From the NCBI GenBank assembly GCA_003049485.1, contig PYST01000223.1, positions 1 to 63,410 on the forward strand: DNA of 63,410 nucleotides, read 5' to 3'. A program made the translations under genes and the position numbers. Positions 43,835 through 54,800 of the stretch are shown here, piece after piece. The DNA is from Ophioceras dolichostomum (taxonomy: Eukaryota; Ascomycota; Sordariomycetes; Magnaporthales; Ophioceraceae). A model generated the notes under the pieces. The model was not told the origin of the DNA, did not search any database, and saw only the letters and a program-made list of their open reading frames with translations. Each line of letters opens with the position of its first letter. Position 1 is the first letter of the stretch.

Positions 43835-44436
43835 CTTCTCCAGTGAACCCTCTACGAGGAGGAAGCCGTGGAATATCCTTTGCGAAGTCCTTCTCGTGTA
43901 TTGAAATTCGGCGGTCTGAAGATTCGAACTGAGTCGGGCGCGTTGGCAGGGCTGTTGTCGCGAGATATCAGGCGGGATGCGGTTGAGTCGGAGCCCGTTG
44001 TCTAACGCCGCCGCATTCAGAACCTAAGCACGCGGGCGCATACTTTCAAGGTTACGTAATCCGCAGCACAGTGAAAACAGCTTCGCAACGATGATCGCGG
44101 TTTTCACGTCAGTTACCAAACAAAGAAAGGTCTTCTCCGGCTCTAATTTATCTTATTCTGAAGGTTCGAGCCTAATCTCCGTCAAAAGTCCCGCTCGTTT
44201 TCTTTTTCTTTGTCTCTCGGTCAGCCGGTACTAGCCAAGGTGTGACAAGGTTGAAGGCTGTGACTGTGTGGCGCCTCGTTTTTGCCACTGTGCCTTCTGC
44301 CTCTCGCCATCACAATACCGCCCGCCCGACGCTTGATTTCCAAAACATTCTCAATTTCCATCCATCCCTCCCCATCCCTCCCCAGCACCAGCACTTTCTG
44401 TCGCAACCACCCACGCAACACTTCATTTTCTCCAAA
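43835..44436. promoter_or_regulatory. Divergent promoter between TFIIF beta and the CCCH gene
   Basis: About 600 bases shared by two RNA-synthesis or RNA-processing genes. The right part is a CT/CA-rich leader of the CCCH gene. No specific element is assigned. Confidence 0.5.
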
Positions 44437-46189
44437 ATGTCGTCATCTGAAGAACAGGCGATTCTAGCGAGGATAAGCAAGCTCGCAGGTAAGTTCATCG
44501 TCTGCGTTGATGTCTTTTTATTGCCTGGACCATTCCTGGGGCATCGCGATAGTCGTGTGACTGACATCATGACAAGGCCAGATTAATCGGCACAAGAATG
44601 CGCAAGGAGACGCGGCGCCGGCGCCGGCGCAGTCTTCTCGCTATCATCCGTACCAGAGTGGCCCGTCACAACCCGCTTGGGGACGCGGCGCCGCGAACCA
44701 CTACCACCATCCACGTGGCGGCTATCGCGTCGGCAAGCCCGCTCCCCATCGTCACAGGTCGCTCGTCCTCAATGGGAACAACGGCGCGAATGGCGGATCC
44801 AACCCCGAGTCCGGCGCGAATTCAGACGCGTCGTCCAACTCGTCTTGGGTGACCAAGAAGGACCGCCATTTGCAGCTGATCAACCAGGGCGTATATGAGA
44901 AGGAGACCCAAGCGAGGGCCAAGGCCATCGCCGAGACCGAGCGCCAGAAGCGGCAGATTTTGGATGCGCGGGAGCGCGCCAAATTGATGGGCCATCTTCA
45001 TCGGGTCTCTGCCGGCGCCGGGGCTCCTCCGGCACCTACTAATAGCTCCCAGCTCCCAGCCCAGTACGAAGTTGTGATTGATGGGATTCGATTCCATGTT
45101 GTCAAGAACGGCAGCAAACTCGTCAAGTTTGACGGTCCGTGTCACCTTCCCCTCTGCTCCAGCTCGGCGGCAGATGTTGTGACTCACGCGTATCCACCGA
45201 CTACAGACAACAATGCCCCGAAGGCAACGCCGAAGACAGCCGTTATTGGCGGTGTCAAGTTCTATCGCAGCCGCAACGGGAACTTGTACCGACACGGCGT
45301 TGTCAAGGCCCAGCGGTATGACGCCTTGCTCCATTATAACGGAATACTTACCGAGAATTTCAATAGGCGATCCGGCGCCGCCGTCACCAAGGTCAACGCA
45401 CCTTGCAGGATATTTTCCACCACTGGTATCGTCGTCCTCTCCACCTCCAAACCGATTGAAGATTTCACGATCTTTAGCCCTTCGGGTGGCATGATACCTC
45501 CCTTTTCGCGTCGCAGAGTCGCGGATCGGCGTCATGAACCGCCCCTATAGGTGAAGTACACCCTACTAACCACAGCTGAACTTCCCGGTCTGGTTGGTTC
45601 CCCCGTTCGATTTCTAGGATCCTGTGCCAACGGACCTCGTTGCCGATATACGCACGACCCGACCAAAGTTGCCATCTGCAAGAATTTCCTACTCAAGGGC
45701 GAGTGCGTCAACGGAGACGCGTGCGATCTTTCTCATGAGCTGACCCCCGAGCGGACCCCATCCTGTCTGCACTTCGCCAAGGGCAAGTGCAAAAACCCCA
45801 ACTGCCACTATACTCACGCGCAGGTCACCCACGCCCCGGACTCGTTGGTTTGTCGTCCTTTCGGTATTTACGGCTACTGCAGCAAGGGCGACAACTGTGA
45901 AGAACGCCACGTGTTCGAGTGTCCAGACTTCAGCAACACCGGCGTATGTAAGACAAAGGGCTGTAAGCTCCCGCATCGGGAGAGGGCAAGCGTTCTGCGC
46001 AAGACGGCCGCGGCTTCGGCCTCTTCGGATGCAGATGACGCGGAGATGGAGGATGTTTCCAGTGATGAGGATGGGGAATCCGTCGACAGCAACGATGTTG
46101 ACTCGGACGCAGTCGACGAATTCCTGGGACAGAACGATGAGTCTCTCGATGATGCTTTTGATGCTCAGAGGGAGTTCATCCAGTTCTGA
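44437..46189 (+). CDS. Five-finger CCCH zinc finger protein (ZC3H3-like)
   Basis: Five exons: 44437-44488, 44577-45134, 45207-45315, 45367-45425 and 45618-46189, all in phase, giving 449 residues. The N-terminal part is Gly/Asn/Ser-rich, then come two related short motifs, VIDGIRFHVVKNGSKLVKFD and VIGGVKFYRSRNGNLYRHG. From about residue 260 there are five consecutive CCCH fingers: CANGPRCRYTH, CKNFLLKGECVNGDACDLSH, CLHFAKGKCKNPNCHYTH, CRPFGIYGYCSKGDNCEERH and CPDFSNTGVCKTKGCKLPH. The C-terminus is acidic. The finger order and LSH/ECPDF features match the ZC3H3 family, which in animals links mRNA 3' processing and export; the fungal function is inferred. A second in-phase acceptor at 45575 would insert 14 residues before the first finger. 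Confidence 0.9.
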
Positions 46190-47372
46190 TGGCTGTATTC
46201 ATACCCCTTCTTTATCACTCTTTTCCACCCTCCTTAGACTCGATTCACGGGTCTCCAATTCTCGTCCATACAATTACTGGAGTCTGGCCTTCTGGTTGGC
46301 ATTCTCCCCACCCCATACTGGGCTGAAGAACGCAGGAAAAGACCTTAATCGCGGCACGCTCCGGCTCCGACTGAGGATGGTTGGTTGCCTCGAGCTACAG
46401 CGCGTGAAGAGCTAGGATTAGAGCATAGTCTGCCTACTGTGGGCGTTGTTTTCTTTTTTTCAATGTTATGGGCCTCCCCTTGTTGCTTCGGAATATGTAG
46501 AGAGAGAAGATAAGATACCACAGAGCATGAATAGAGGAAGAAAATGAGGAAGTGATATCTAGGGAGCCCCCTGTCCAACACAAGGAAGTTCTTTTGGTGT
46601 TAGTGATCGCAAAATTTGATGACGTAGGAGAGCTGGAGCAATGCTTTCACTGGAGCTCCGACTAGCACAAGATATCGGAACAGACGGAAGCATAAAACTT
46701 TGTAAACCACAAGGTCGGACGCCCTGTATGATCGAGATATCGATCTTTGTAGAGTACCCATCTAACTTCGACAGTGTCTGTAGTATCATACTATTGCTTG
46801 ATTCTTTCCCAATTGCATTCACCACTGTCGTGACAAGTGAGGGGTTCCATTCTGCTTCTGCACCGCCATGATTGCTCAGCCTCTCCTGATGCCAAGATTG
46901 GACTCAGCTGAAAAGGGGTTCGCGGGGCACCACACGTAATATGGCGGCGCCAACTCCAAAGCGCCAACTCCAACGGGACGGCCGGCGCTTGTTTTTTTGA
47001 TATTTCTTTCACTTCTCCTTTGTCGCGAACGTCGCTTCCCTGTTTCCCGACCATCAATTGGCTTCGTTACGGGCCTGTCTCGGAAACAAAGAAACTAGAG
47101 AGAGGTACCTAGTGAAAAGTGAAGAGCCAGTGACGCACCCGCCGAACCCCACCACTTTGCGCCAGCGCTTCCGCCGCCACAAGCTCCGGCCGGCTTGTTC
47201 AGGGGTTCCACTCACTCCGACAGGAAGCTCCCTCCCGCTTCAAACCGACGGACGATACATACCGTACAAAAGGAAAAAGGCCAAGCCAAGAGAGGAGGAA
47301 CTCGCCAAGAGAGAGACACAGAACAGAGCATAGCAGAACAGAACGGAAAAGAAAGAAGGAAGGTCTCATAGG
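46190..47372. other. Intergenic region, no gene seen
   Basis: About 1.2 kb between two plus-strand genes. It should hold the 3' end of the CCCH gene and the promoter and leader of the Sel1-repeat gene, whose last 100 bases are purine-rich (GAGAGAGACACAGAACAGAGC). Nothing else was recognised. Confidence 0.55.
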
Positions 47373-50300
47373 ATGGGTCTGCGCGACCTGCTCAACAAGA
47401 AGGACAAGATCAAGGAGGACGGGCCCGTGGCGGACGGCGACACATATGGCCGGCTGGCAGCGCCCGAGGTGCGGTTCATCCGCTCGGACACCTTCAGTGA
47501 GGAGGTGATCCACCCGCCGGACCACACGGGCCAGCAGCAGTACAGCGCGTACGACCCGAACGGTGGCCATGACGGCAACTTCCTCTCTGCCCGGGAGGCG
47601 GAGGCGCCGCCACCACCAGCCTCAAACGCCAACAGCAGACGCAGCATCTTCTCGTCGTCCTCCTCCCGATCCCGAGGCTCCTCCGTCTCCTCGCGTCCCG
47701 GCTCCTCGTCCGGCGAGAAAGAAAAGGAACGGAGTAAACACTCGACGGCGAAGCGCCTGTCGCAGCGCCTGCACCTGTCCCGCTCCCCGGCCTCGAGCGA
47801 GCACGTGCCGCAGGACCTGCCGGAGATAGTGGTCGCGTCGCACGAGGGGGGGGAAGGCGTCGAAGACAAGGAGCACGCCGAGGAGCAGTGGGAGAAGCGC
47901 GCGACGATCCTGGCGGCTGAGAACGAGCGCGTGTCGAGGTCGCGGTCGCCGAGCGTGGCTGCTGTGGATTCTGCGACTGCTGGTCTGCCGTCGCCGCCGC
48001 CGCAGTTGCCGATGCTGCCTCAGCAGCAGCAGCAGCAGTACTCCCAGCAGCAGCAATATGGGCAGCAGAACTATCAGCAGCAGCAGCAGCCTGGCGGAGG
48101 CCCTCCGACAGGCGAGTTCGGATGGCTGAACCTGTCGGACTCGGCGCCGCGGGGGCCGCGTGTGGATGGAGGTGGCGGTGGAGGCGGAGGCGGAGGCGGC
48201 CGGCCGCGGAGTCCGAGCATGGTCTCCTCCAAGGCTATAGACGACGACATCCAGGAGGCGATCCGGCTGCACGAGACGGGCGAGCTGGTGGAGTCCACGA
48301 GGCTGTTCGGCCGGCTCGCTGACCCGAACGGGGCGAATAATCCGTTGAGTCAGGTGCTCTACGGACTAGCGCTACGGTGAGTTGAATCGAGTTTGACGGC
48401 GACGAGACGACGGCTCTGCGGCCTGCATGTTGCTGTATCCCCGTTGGCATCACTCCCCTATCGTTCTTCCCTCCCCTTCCATCTCTCCGTTGCCCTGTCC
48501 CTTTGGCGGAGCTGCCACTAGTTCGCAACCCAGCCATTATCCATCCGTCTTGTCATCTCGTGTCATGATACATACAGGCAGGACAGCTCGATTCGCGCAG
48601 CCAGCGTTCAGGGGTTACCTCACCACACGTCGCATTTCTGGGGCCCAAACGCCTACTACATCATGCCTAGCACCCTCACCCTCACCCTCACTCCAACAGC
48701 GTAACAAAACTACTACAGGACCAGCTTGCTGACTCCGCTTCATTCTTGTTCTCTCCCTCCCTTTCTAGACACGGCTGGGGCTGCGAGCCCGACCCAGAAG
48801 GAGCGGTGCACTACTTGTCCAAGGCGGCGTCTAACGCCGCCGTGGTCGAGAACCTGGCGCTGCAGGCGGGGATGAAGAAAGGAGGAGCTGCTAAAGGGGA
48901 GCTCGTCCTAGCCATCTTCGAGCTCGCAAACTGCTTCCGCCACGGATGGGGGATCGCTAAGGACCCTGTTGCTGCTAAGCAGGTGAGTACCTATGCTTTG
49001 TTGAAGAGAGTTGCTGCTCCTCCTTTTCCTATCTGGCCCTTGGCTCGCCCCTTTTTGGGTGCATGCCCCCTTCCCTACTCGTCCTTCTAGATATGTATCT
49101 TGTCTACCTTCTGCTCTGAGTGGATGCTTCCCGGCTGAATACGAATTAACAATGACTGACTCCGTTTCGCCTCACATTGTTAATCTAGTACTACGAAACG
49201 GCCGCGAATCTTGGCGATACAGGTACGTGCCTTGCGGCGCATGCTTGTTGACCAGCCTTCTCCTAGGGAGCATGCAAGAAAGAAAAAAAAAAAAAAAAAG
49301 AAAGCCCCCAACTCGAATAGGGCGGTTTCCTCCTTTTTTTTCTTCTGTGTCTTGTTTCGAAATAGAAACAAGATGCTAGCAGAAGTAGGGAGACAGACGC
49401 CTTGACGAACTACTTCCTTCTATTCTTCTTTGTCCGATATATGACGAGGTGCTCTCGGTGCCGAAAGAAAAAATGACTGCATGAAGGAACAAGGAGGCTG
49501 ACCATCATCGCGAAAACAGATGCCATGAACGAGGTTGCCTGGTGGTAAGTTCGAAAAGACTTCTGCCTACTCTCCCCACTCCCACTCCCTTCGGCCCCCA
49601 TTTCCCATTCCAGGAGGAGGCTTGCTTGGTCAGGAAGCTTACGGATCTGTTCTTCTGTGCTGTGTAGTTACTTAGAAGGCTTCGGTACGAAGAAAGACAA
49701 GGTGAGTGACATAACGGGTTCTTTGCTTTTTTTATTCCCCTGCTTCACCACTTCATCCATCTCCTTTCCTCATCTGCCCACCAGTCAGTCAGTCAGTCAG
49801 CCAGCCTTGCCCCATCCCCCCTCGTCAGCGAGACTTGTGTGAGCGGGACAGGCACCCGAGCTACCGAGCTAGCTGCACGGTGAGAAATGCGCCGCCGCCC
49901 CAAACACCAAGGCTATCTCACTTCTTCTCTCCTCAGCTACCCCGAGCTCGGGGGAAAGCTACCTATCTTTCTGTCCCCTTCCTTGGGCCAGACGCGACTT
50001 CGGCCGCGTGTGTGCATGTGTGTGGAAACGCCGCAGGCTCACAGCTCTGCTTCGTATCACCAACCAAGAAAAGAGAGAGAAAGAAGAAGAAAATGCAGCA
50101 AAAGGGGGGGGGTGAGGAAGAAAGAAATGCATGCATGCATGCGCGCATGCAGCACTCAGCACGCGGCAGCCACTAGCCCCTTCTCCTCTCTGTCTCTTGT
50201 CTCTTTCTTGTCTCACCCACCCAGCTACCCAGTTCTTGTGCCCCCCCAAAGTTGGACAGCCGAGAGCTCGTGAAGGCCCGTGGTGTGTGTGGGTGGGCCC

Positions 50301-51807
50301 TCTCTCTCTCTCTCCTCTGTGTTTGATCCTCTGGTTGGCTGGTTGGTTTCTCGATAACTCTCTTAGCGTTGGGCAGCAATGCATCAGCGTGTGGCGTTTC
50401 GTGTGTCCAGCTCCAGTACTTCTGGCTACAGGCCGCATCCGCCGGTTCGGGGAACCGAACGAGAAAAAGAGGAAACTCCATACCAGAACAAGAACAAGAA
50501 CCACACATACAACCAAGGAAAATGAGCACAAGCTAGCGGCGGAGTCCCGTGGCGTCGGCGTCTTTTTTTTCTCTCTTTTCTTTAGAGGTTTCTTTTTTGG
50601 TCTGGCTGCTGCTAGCTGCTGCTGCTCCTCCCCCACGCGCTGCCTGGCTATCACATGAGGCGGGCTGACACGGAGATGTTTATTGGTTTCTGCTGGCTAA
50701 CCGTGATCTTCTTCTGAACCGGAATAGTTTGCAGCTGCCAAGTATTATCGCCTCGCCGAGCAAAACGGGAACAAGACGCTTGGTAATTCGTGGTATGTCC
50801 TTTTTCTCCGTCCTGTCCTCCGTTTTCGGCAGCCCCCAAAACCACCACCGTTCCCCCATCTATCCACCTCTCTCCCTTTCATGCCTTTTCTTTATTTTTT
50901 ATTCCCTCCCCCCCTTTTTTTTTTTTTGTGTGTCCAAAAAAACAATCGTGGAGGGCCTCGAGTGAGACCATGCCTGTAACCGGTTGCTCTGCTTCTCTTA
51001 TCATCTCTTTTTCTGCCTTTTTTTTTCAATTCCTCGTGTTACCCTCCTTCGAGTCTGAGCTGAGCGGGGAGACAAGAGAGACCCGCAAAGTCGGCCTGCA
51101 TAGGTCGTGCATGGCGACAGTCGCAGATGACTTGCACCATGGACGATTGATAGGCTGTCACTCACTCCGGGTCGAATTCAACCCAACACCACCCACCAAC
51201 ATACATCCCTTCTCTCCTTGTTTGTCTGTCGCGGGCACTGGCCTGACTGGCTGGAGCCCGGAGCTGGACCTGGAGAATGGGCGGCGACCTTGTCTGCGAC
51301 CGTTCTTTTTTCTCTTCCCCCTTCCTCTCCGCGGTTCCCATCCCTGCATTGCATTGCATATTCTTACTGCTACTACTCTCTGTCTCTCTCTGTCCGCCTT
51401 ACTTTCACCCACTGGCTGGCAATGGTTCCTGGGGAACTCCTGGCCTGGGCCTGGCTGGTCTGGCTGGCTGACTCTCCCGCTTTTGGCAAGATGTGCCGAT
51501 TGGGGATTGGGGAGCAGGCAGCGTGTTTCTCGCGCAGTTGCGCGGCGCGCTACCTACGGCTACCCCCCTCTCTAGTGAGAGAGATGTATTGGTTGATTGA
51601 TCAATTTGAGATTGATTGATTGATTGATCGTTACCATGTTGAGCTTGGTGAACGAGAACACCTTACCGTCCGCATCTACCTAGACCAGAAGCAGGAGGGG
51701 AGAGCGAGCGAACAAGCGAGCGAGCTGACGAAAAAAAACCGTCTCAAAAACAATATAGGATTTGGAAGGACAAGTACACTCCCGGCAACAACGGGAAGAA
51801 AAAGTAA
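47373..51807 (+). CDS. Sel1-like repeat protein (Dsf2 / chitin synthase regulator-like) with very long introns
   Basis: Seven exons: 47373-48376, 48769-48982, 49189-49222, 49520-49544, 49668-49701, 50728-50792 and 51759-51807. The joins keep frame throughout and give 474 residues. Residues 1-290 are disordered, with Ser/Arg-rich, polyGln (QQQQQQ) and polyGly (about 12 Gly) runs. Sel1 repeats follow: AIRLHETGELVESTRLFGRLA, LYGLALRHGWGCEPDPEGA, ELANCFRHGWGIAKDPVAAKQYYETAA, DAMNEVAWCYLEGFGTKKDKFAAAKYYRLAE, and the closing NSWIWKDKY. Four of the exons are only 25-65 nt and two introns are 1026 and 966 nt. Yeast relatives (Dsf2, Skt5-type Sel1 proteins) act as adaptors in cytokinesis or chitin synthesis; the role here is inferred. 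The start MGLRDLLNKKDKIKE is typical of these proteins. Confidence 0.88.
49782..49804 (+). repeat. (AGTC)n microsatellite in long intron 5 of the Sel1 gene
   Basis: Five tandem AGTC units followed by AGCC variants lie inside the intron 49702-50727. No function is implied. Confidence 0.8.
50127..50152 (+). repeat. (ATGC)n alternating purine-pyrimidine tract in long intron 5
   Basis: ATGCATGCATGCATGCGCGC: a self-complementary alternating run that could form a cruciform or Z-DNA. It is intronic. Confidence 0.8.
51611..51629 (+). repeat. (ATTG)n microsatellite in long intron 6
   Basis: Four to five tandem ATTG units lie within the intron 50793-51758, preceded by a partly matching GGTTGATTGATC. 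Confidence 0.8.
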
Positions 51808-54800
51808 GGTCAGGTAGTCAGTCAGTCCAACGTCGTCACAGGGCTCTTCTTCTCACTTGGTTTTCGACGTAAATGCCGAAGCAGAAGAGAACACCTACTC
51901 GACGATGAGCATGTACTTGGTATGCCTTCCTTGGCAAGTCAGGTACACTGCAGCAGCTGGCTCTTTTTTCTCTACTCTTTTTTTTCCCCTTGTCTGTCCA
52001 CCATGCCCCGACCGACTTTTGATCAGTCGGCCCACCCAGACAGAAACCTGACGTGACTTGATGGGGTGGCTCCGGCCATGGGGCAACAATTAAACCCCTC
52101 TCTCGCCGGCCGTCCGTCCATTCAGGCTCCGTCTTTTTCTCCCCCTCCGCGATCGAACGACGAACGGGTGGCCGAGGTCCCCCGAGTCGAATGACTCGAG
52201 CAAGACCTCGCCGCCCACACGACCGTCGTCCCCGGCCGCTTCGGGGATTTTCTTTTGCAGGCAGGCATGCCGTCGGTCAGTCAGTCGGGCCAAAAAGAGG
52301 GTCCACGTATACCGCAGTTTTGCGTGCGTTCTTTTCGGTTCAAGATTTGGCTTGAGATATATATGGGATCGGCCCATCTGGAGAATTTGAAGGCTATCTG
52401 GCTAGCTGGCGAATAGCGATCTTTGTATTCCATCTTTTCTCCATTTTTTTCGCTGCTCTTTTTGTTCTTCATACTATCGGCTGGCGGTGAACTTCAATAA
52501 TAATGAAAGTAATTCGCGCATTTCCACCCTCTCTCTCTCTCTCTGCCCCCTGTCGTCTTGTTTTCTTGTGCAATGTCGCGTGTTGCCCGCCGCGATGGCG
52601 CGCAAAACTCAGTCCATCGTAGCCTCTTCTATTGTTGTTGGCTCCGTCCACGGGTCCTGGCCCCCTTTCGACCGATCGACTGGTCAGTGGACGACTATGT
52701 ATGCGATCATGCCTATAGGGCGGCGGTGTGACTGGCTTGTGTCTCCTTATCTTCGAACACCTCGGGGAACTTTCATTTTGCGCTTCCCACCCGTGCTGCA
52801 CCTACTATTCGCAGGCACAAGCCAAACCCCGGGCTGGCTAAAATGGCCCGATTGTACGGAGGCGCGGCGACGTTAGGGAGGGGAGGGTTCCGGTTGTGAT
52901 GCCAACATGCCGACACTCGAGTTTCGCGAGACGCCAAAGAATTATCGTTGCGCGTATGGGCAGATATGTGCTGCAGTCGGCGATCTTGTCCATCTTGCAG
53001 CCGCCATTCAGCATCAGTGCGGAATGGAGGATGCCACTTCCGGCCTATGACACTTGCCTCTCAGTGGTCGATGTTCGCAGACGCCGCAGCAAATCTGAAC
53101 CGGGTCGCACCGCCGTTGGTTTGAGCGAGGGAAAAAGGGGCTAGATGTTGCTGATGATGCCACCTGCAAAAAGGACTGCGTGGTGTTATGCCAACATCAT
53201 GTCCTGTACTGTCCTGTCATGCCTTACTTGACTCTCGTGCTCTGTCTCTGTTCGTTCCCTCCTCCGGCCCCCGCCATCTAGCTTCCGCCTCTTTCTCTCT
53301 CTCGGCTTCTTCTTGACCGGTCCTGTTATCTTCGCCTCATATGCCTATTCTAGACAATCTGAATATCAAAACCTTCGCCGCCGGCCGCCCGGAGATGGGA
53401 TGAGGCATTTGGGGGAGGAGGCAGGTTTTCTCGAACCCGACCTCCCGACCGTTTCATCCCGAGTGTAACATCGCACCCGCGTGGCTTGCATTTGTCGCAG
53501 GTGTCGGGTGTCGGGTGCCTCACATAGAAGCGATTCTGACCGCGCAAGCCTGCTCATCTGCAAGGTCTGCTTACAGGAGAGACGTAACGTGTTCGCGCGA
53601 GGGAAGACGGATGGGTGGCTGCAGGTCCCTTGTTTGACAGCAGAGTGGCGACGTCGAAGAATAGGAGGAAGCAGAAGAACTGCACCTCACAGTTTCACAG
53701 TTGCACTTTACATCGACCCAGTGTAAGCAAAATGGAAGAGCATTTGCGGTAATGCTCCTCGGCGGCGTGGAAGAGCCTTGTGAGACTCGCCCCCAAGTCC
53801 AGACCCTCAACTCCATCTTGTCTATCTCCCTCCCCGCCAACAGCAACCCTTCAAGATGGGGTTCTCCGGCGCGGCGCCAGACGGGCTGCATCTTCGTGGC
53901 GGGAAGCAGATGTGGCGGTGGTCACATCCCTAACTTTCCTACTTAGAAATCTACCTGAGACGAGAATAACCCGACTTTGCCCCCCGTTCTCTCACGCGCG
54001 TTTCTCGTCGTTCTGTCTCATTCCTTTCCCCCAACTTCGCCTCTGTCCCGCATACATGGACTAGCGATCAGCTGAGAGCGGCGCAGACGGTTGGGAGTTC
54101 TTCCAGTCCCAGGGCAGCAACGCAATGTTCTCCGCCATTAGAACGCTTTTCGTCGGCCAAGATGATAATTCGATAATGCAGGCAGACACGGCATTTGAGG
54201 AAGACAGCAAGCCAGGAGAAACAGTAAGACTGAAGGAAGAGACGAGAAGACTCGCTTCACCAGCGCCACCATGCGAGGGCCAAAAAGGCATCAGACCAAT
54301 GACAAGACATTCCTAGCGAGCAGAACATCAGGGAGAGAAACGGAGAAGAATCTGAGACAGAAAAAGAACATGAAGAAGAAAAACGGACAGAAATCGCAAG
54401 AGGCGGCTCTTGGAACCCGGTCACTACCCCATCGAGGTTGCACACTCCGGGAAAACAGAGGCCATATTGTGGTTTTCTGGACTGCTGTACGGAAGTACCA
54501 ACTCCAGGTTCTGGAGCACAACCTGCACTGCACTCCACTGCACTTGCATGCGGGCACACAGCTGCCTGCCGTGCGACACCCCGAACAGAGAGACAGACAT
54601 CTCTGGAGTGCAGAGCGCAGCTGCTGCCCTGTGCCTCACAGCTTCCGTGCAACCAACCATGATGTAGGCATGTTTGCAAAGTAAAGCACAAAAGCTACTA
54701 TTCTGGATGCAAGTTCCGGGGCTAGGCTTTCCCCGTCGTCGTGCGGTCCTCCCCTTTTTCCCGCTGCACTACCTAACATGCCTTTAGCTAGAGCCTCTGT

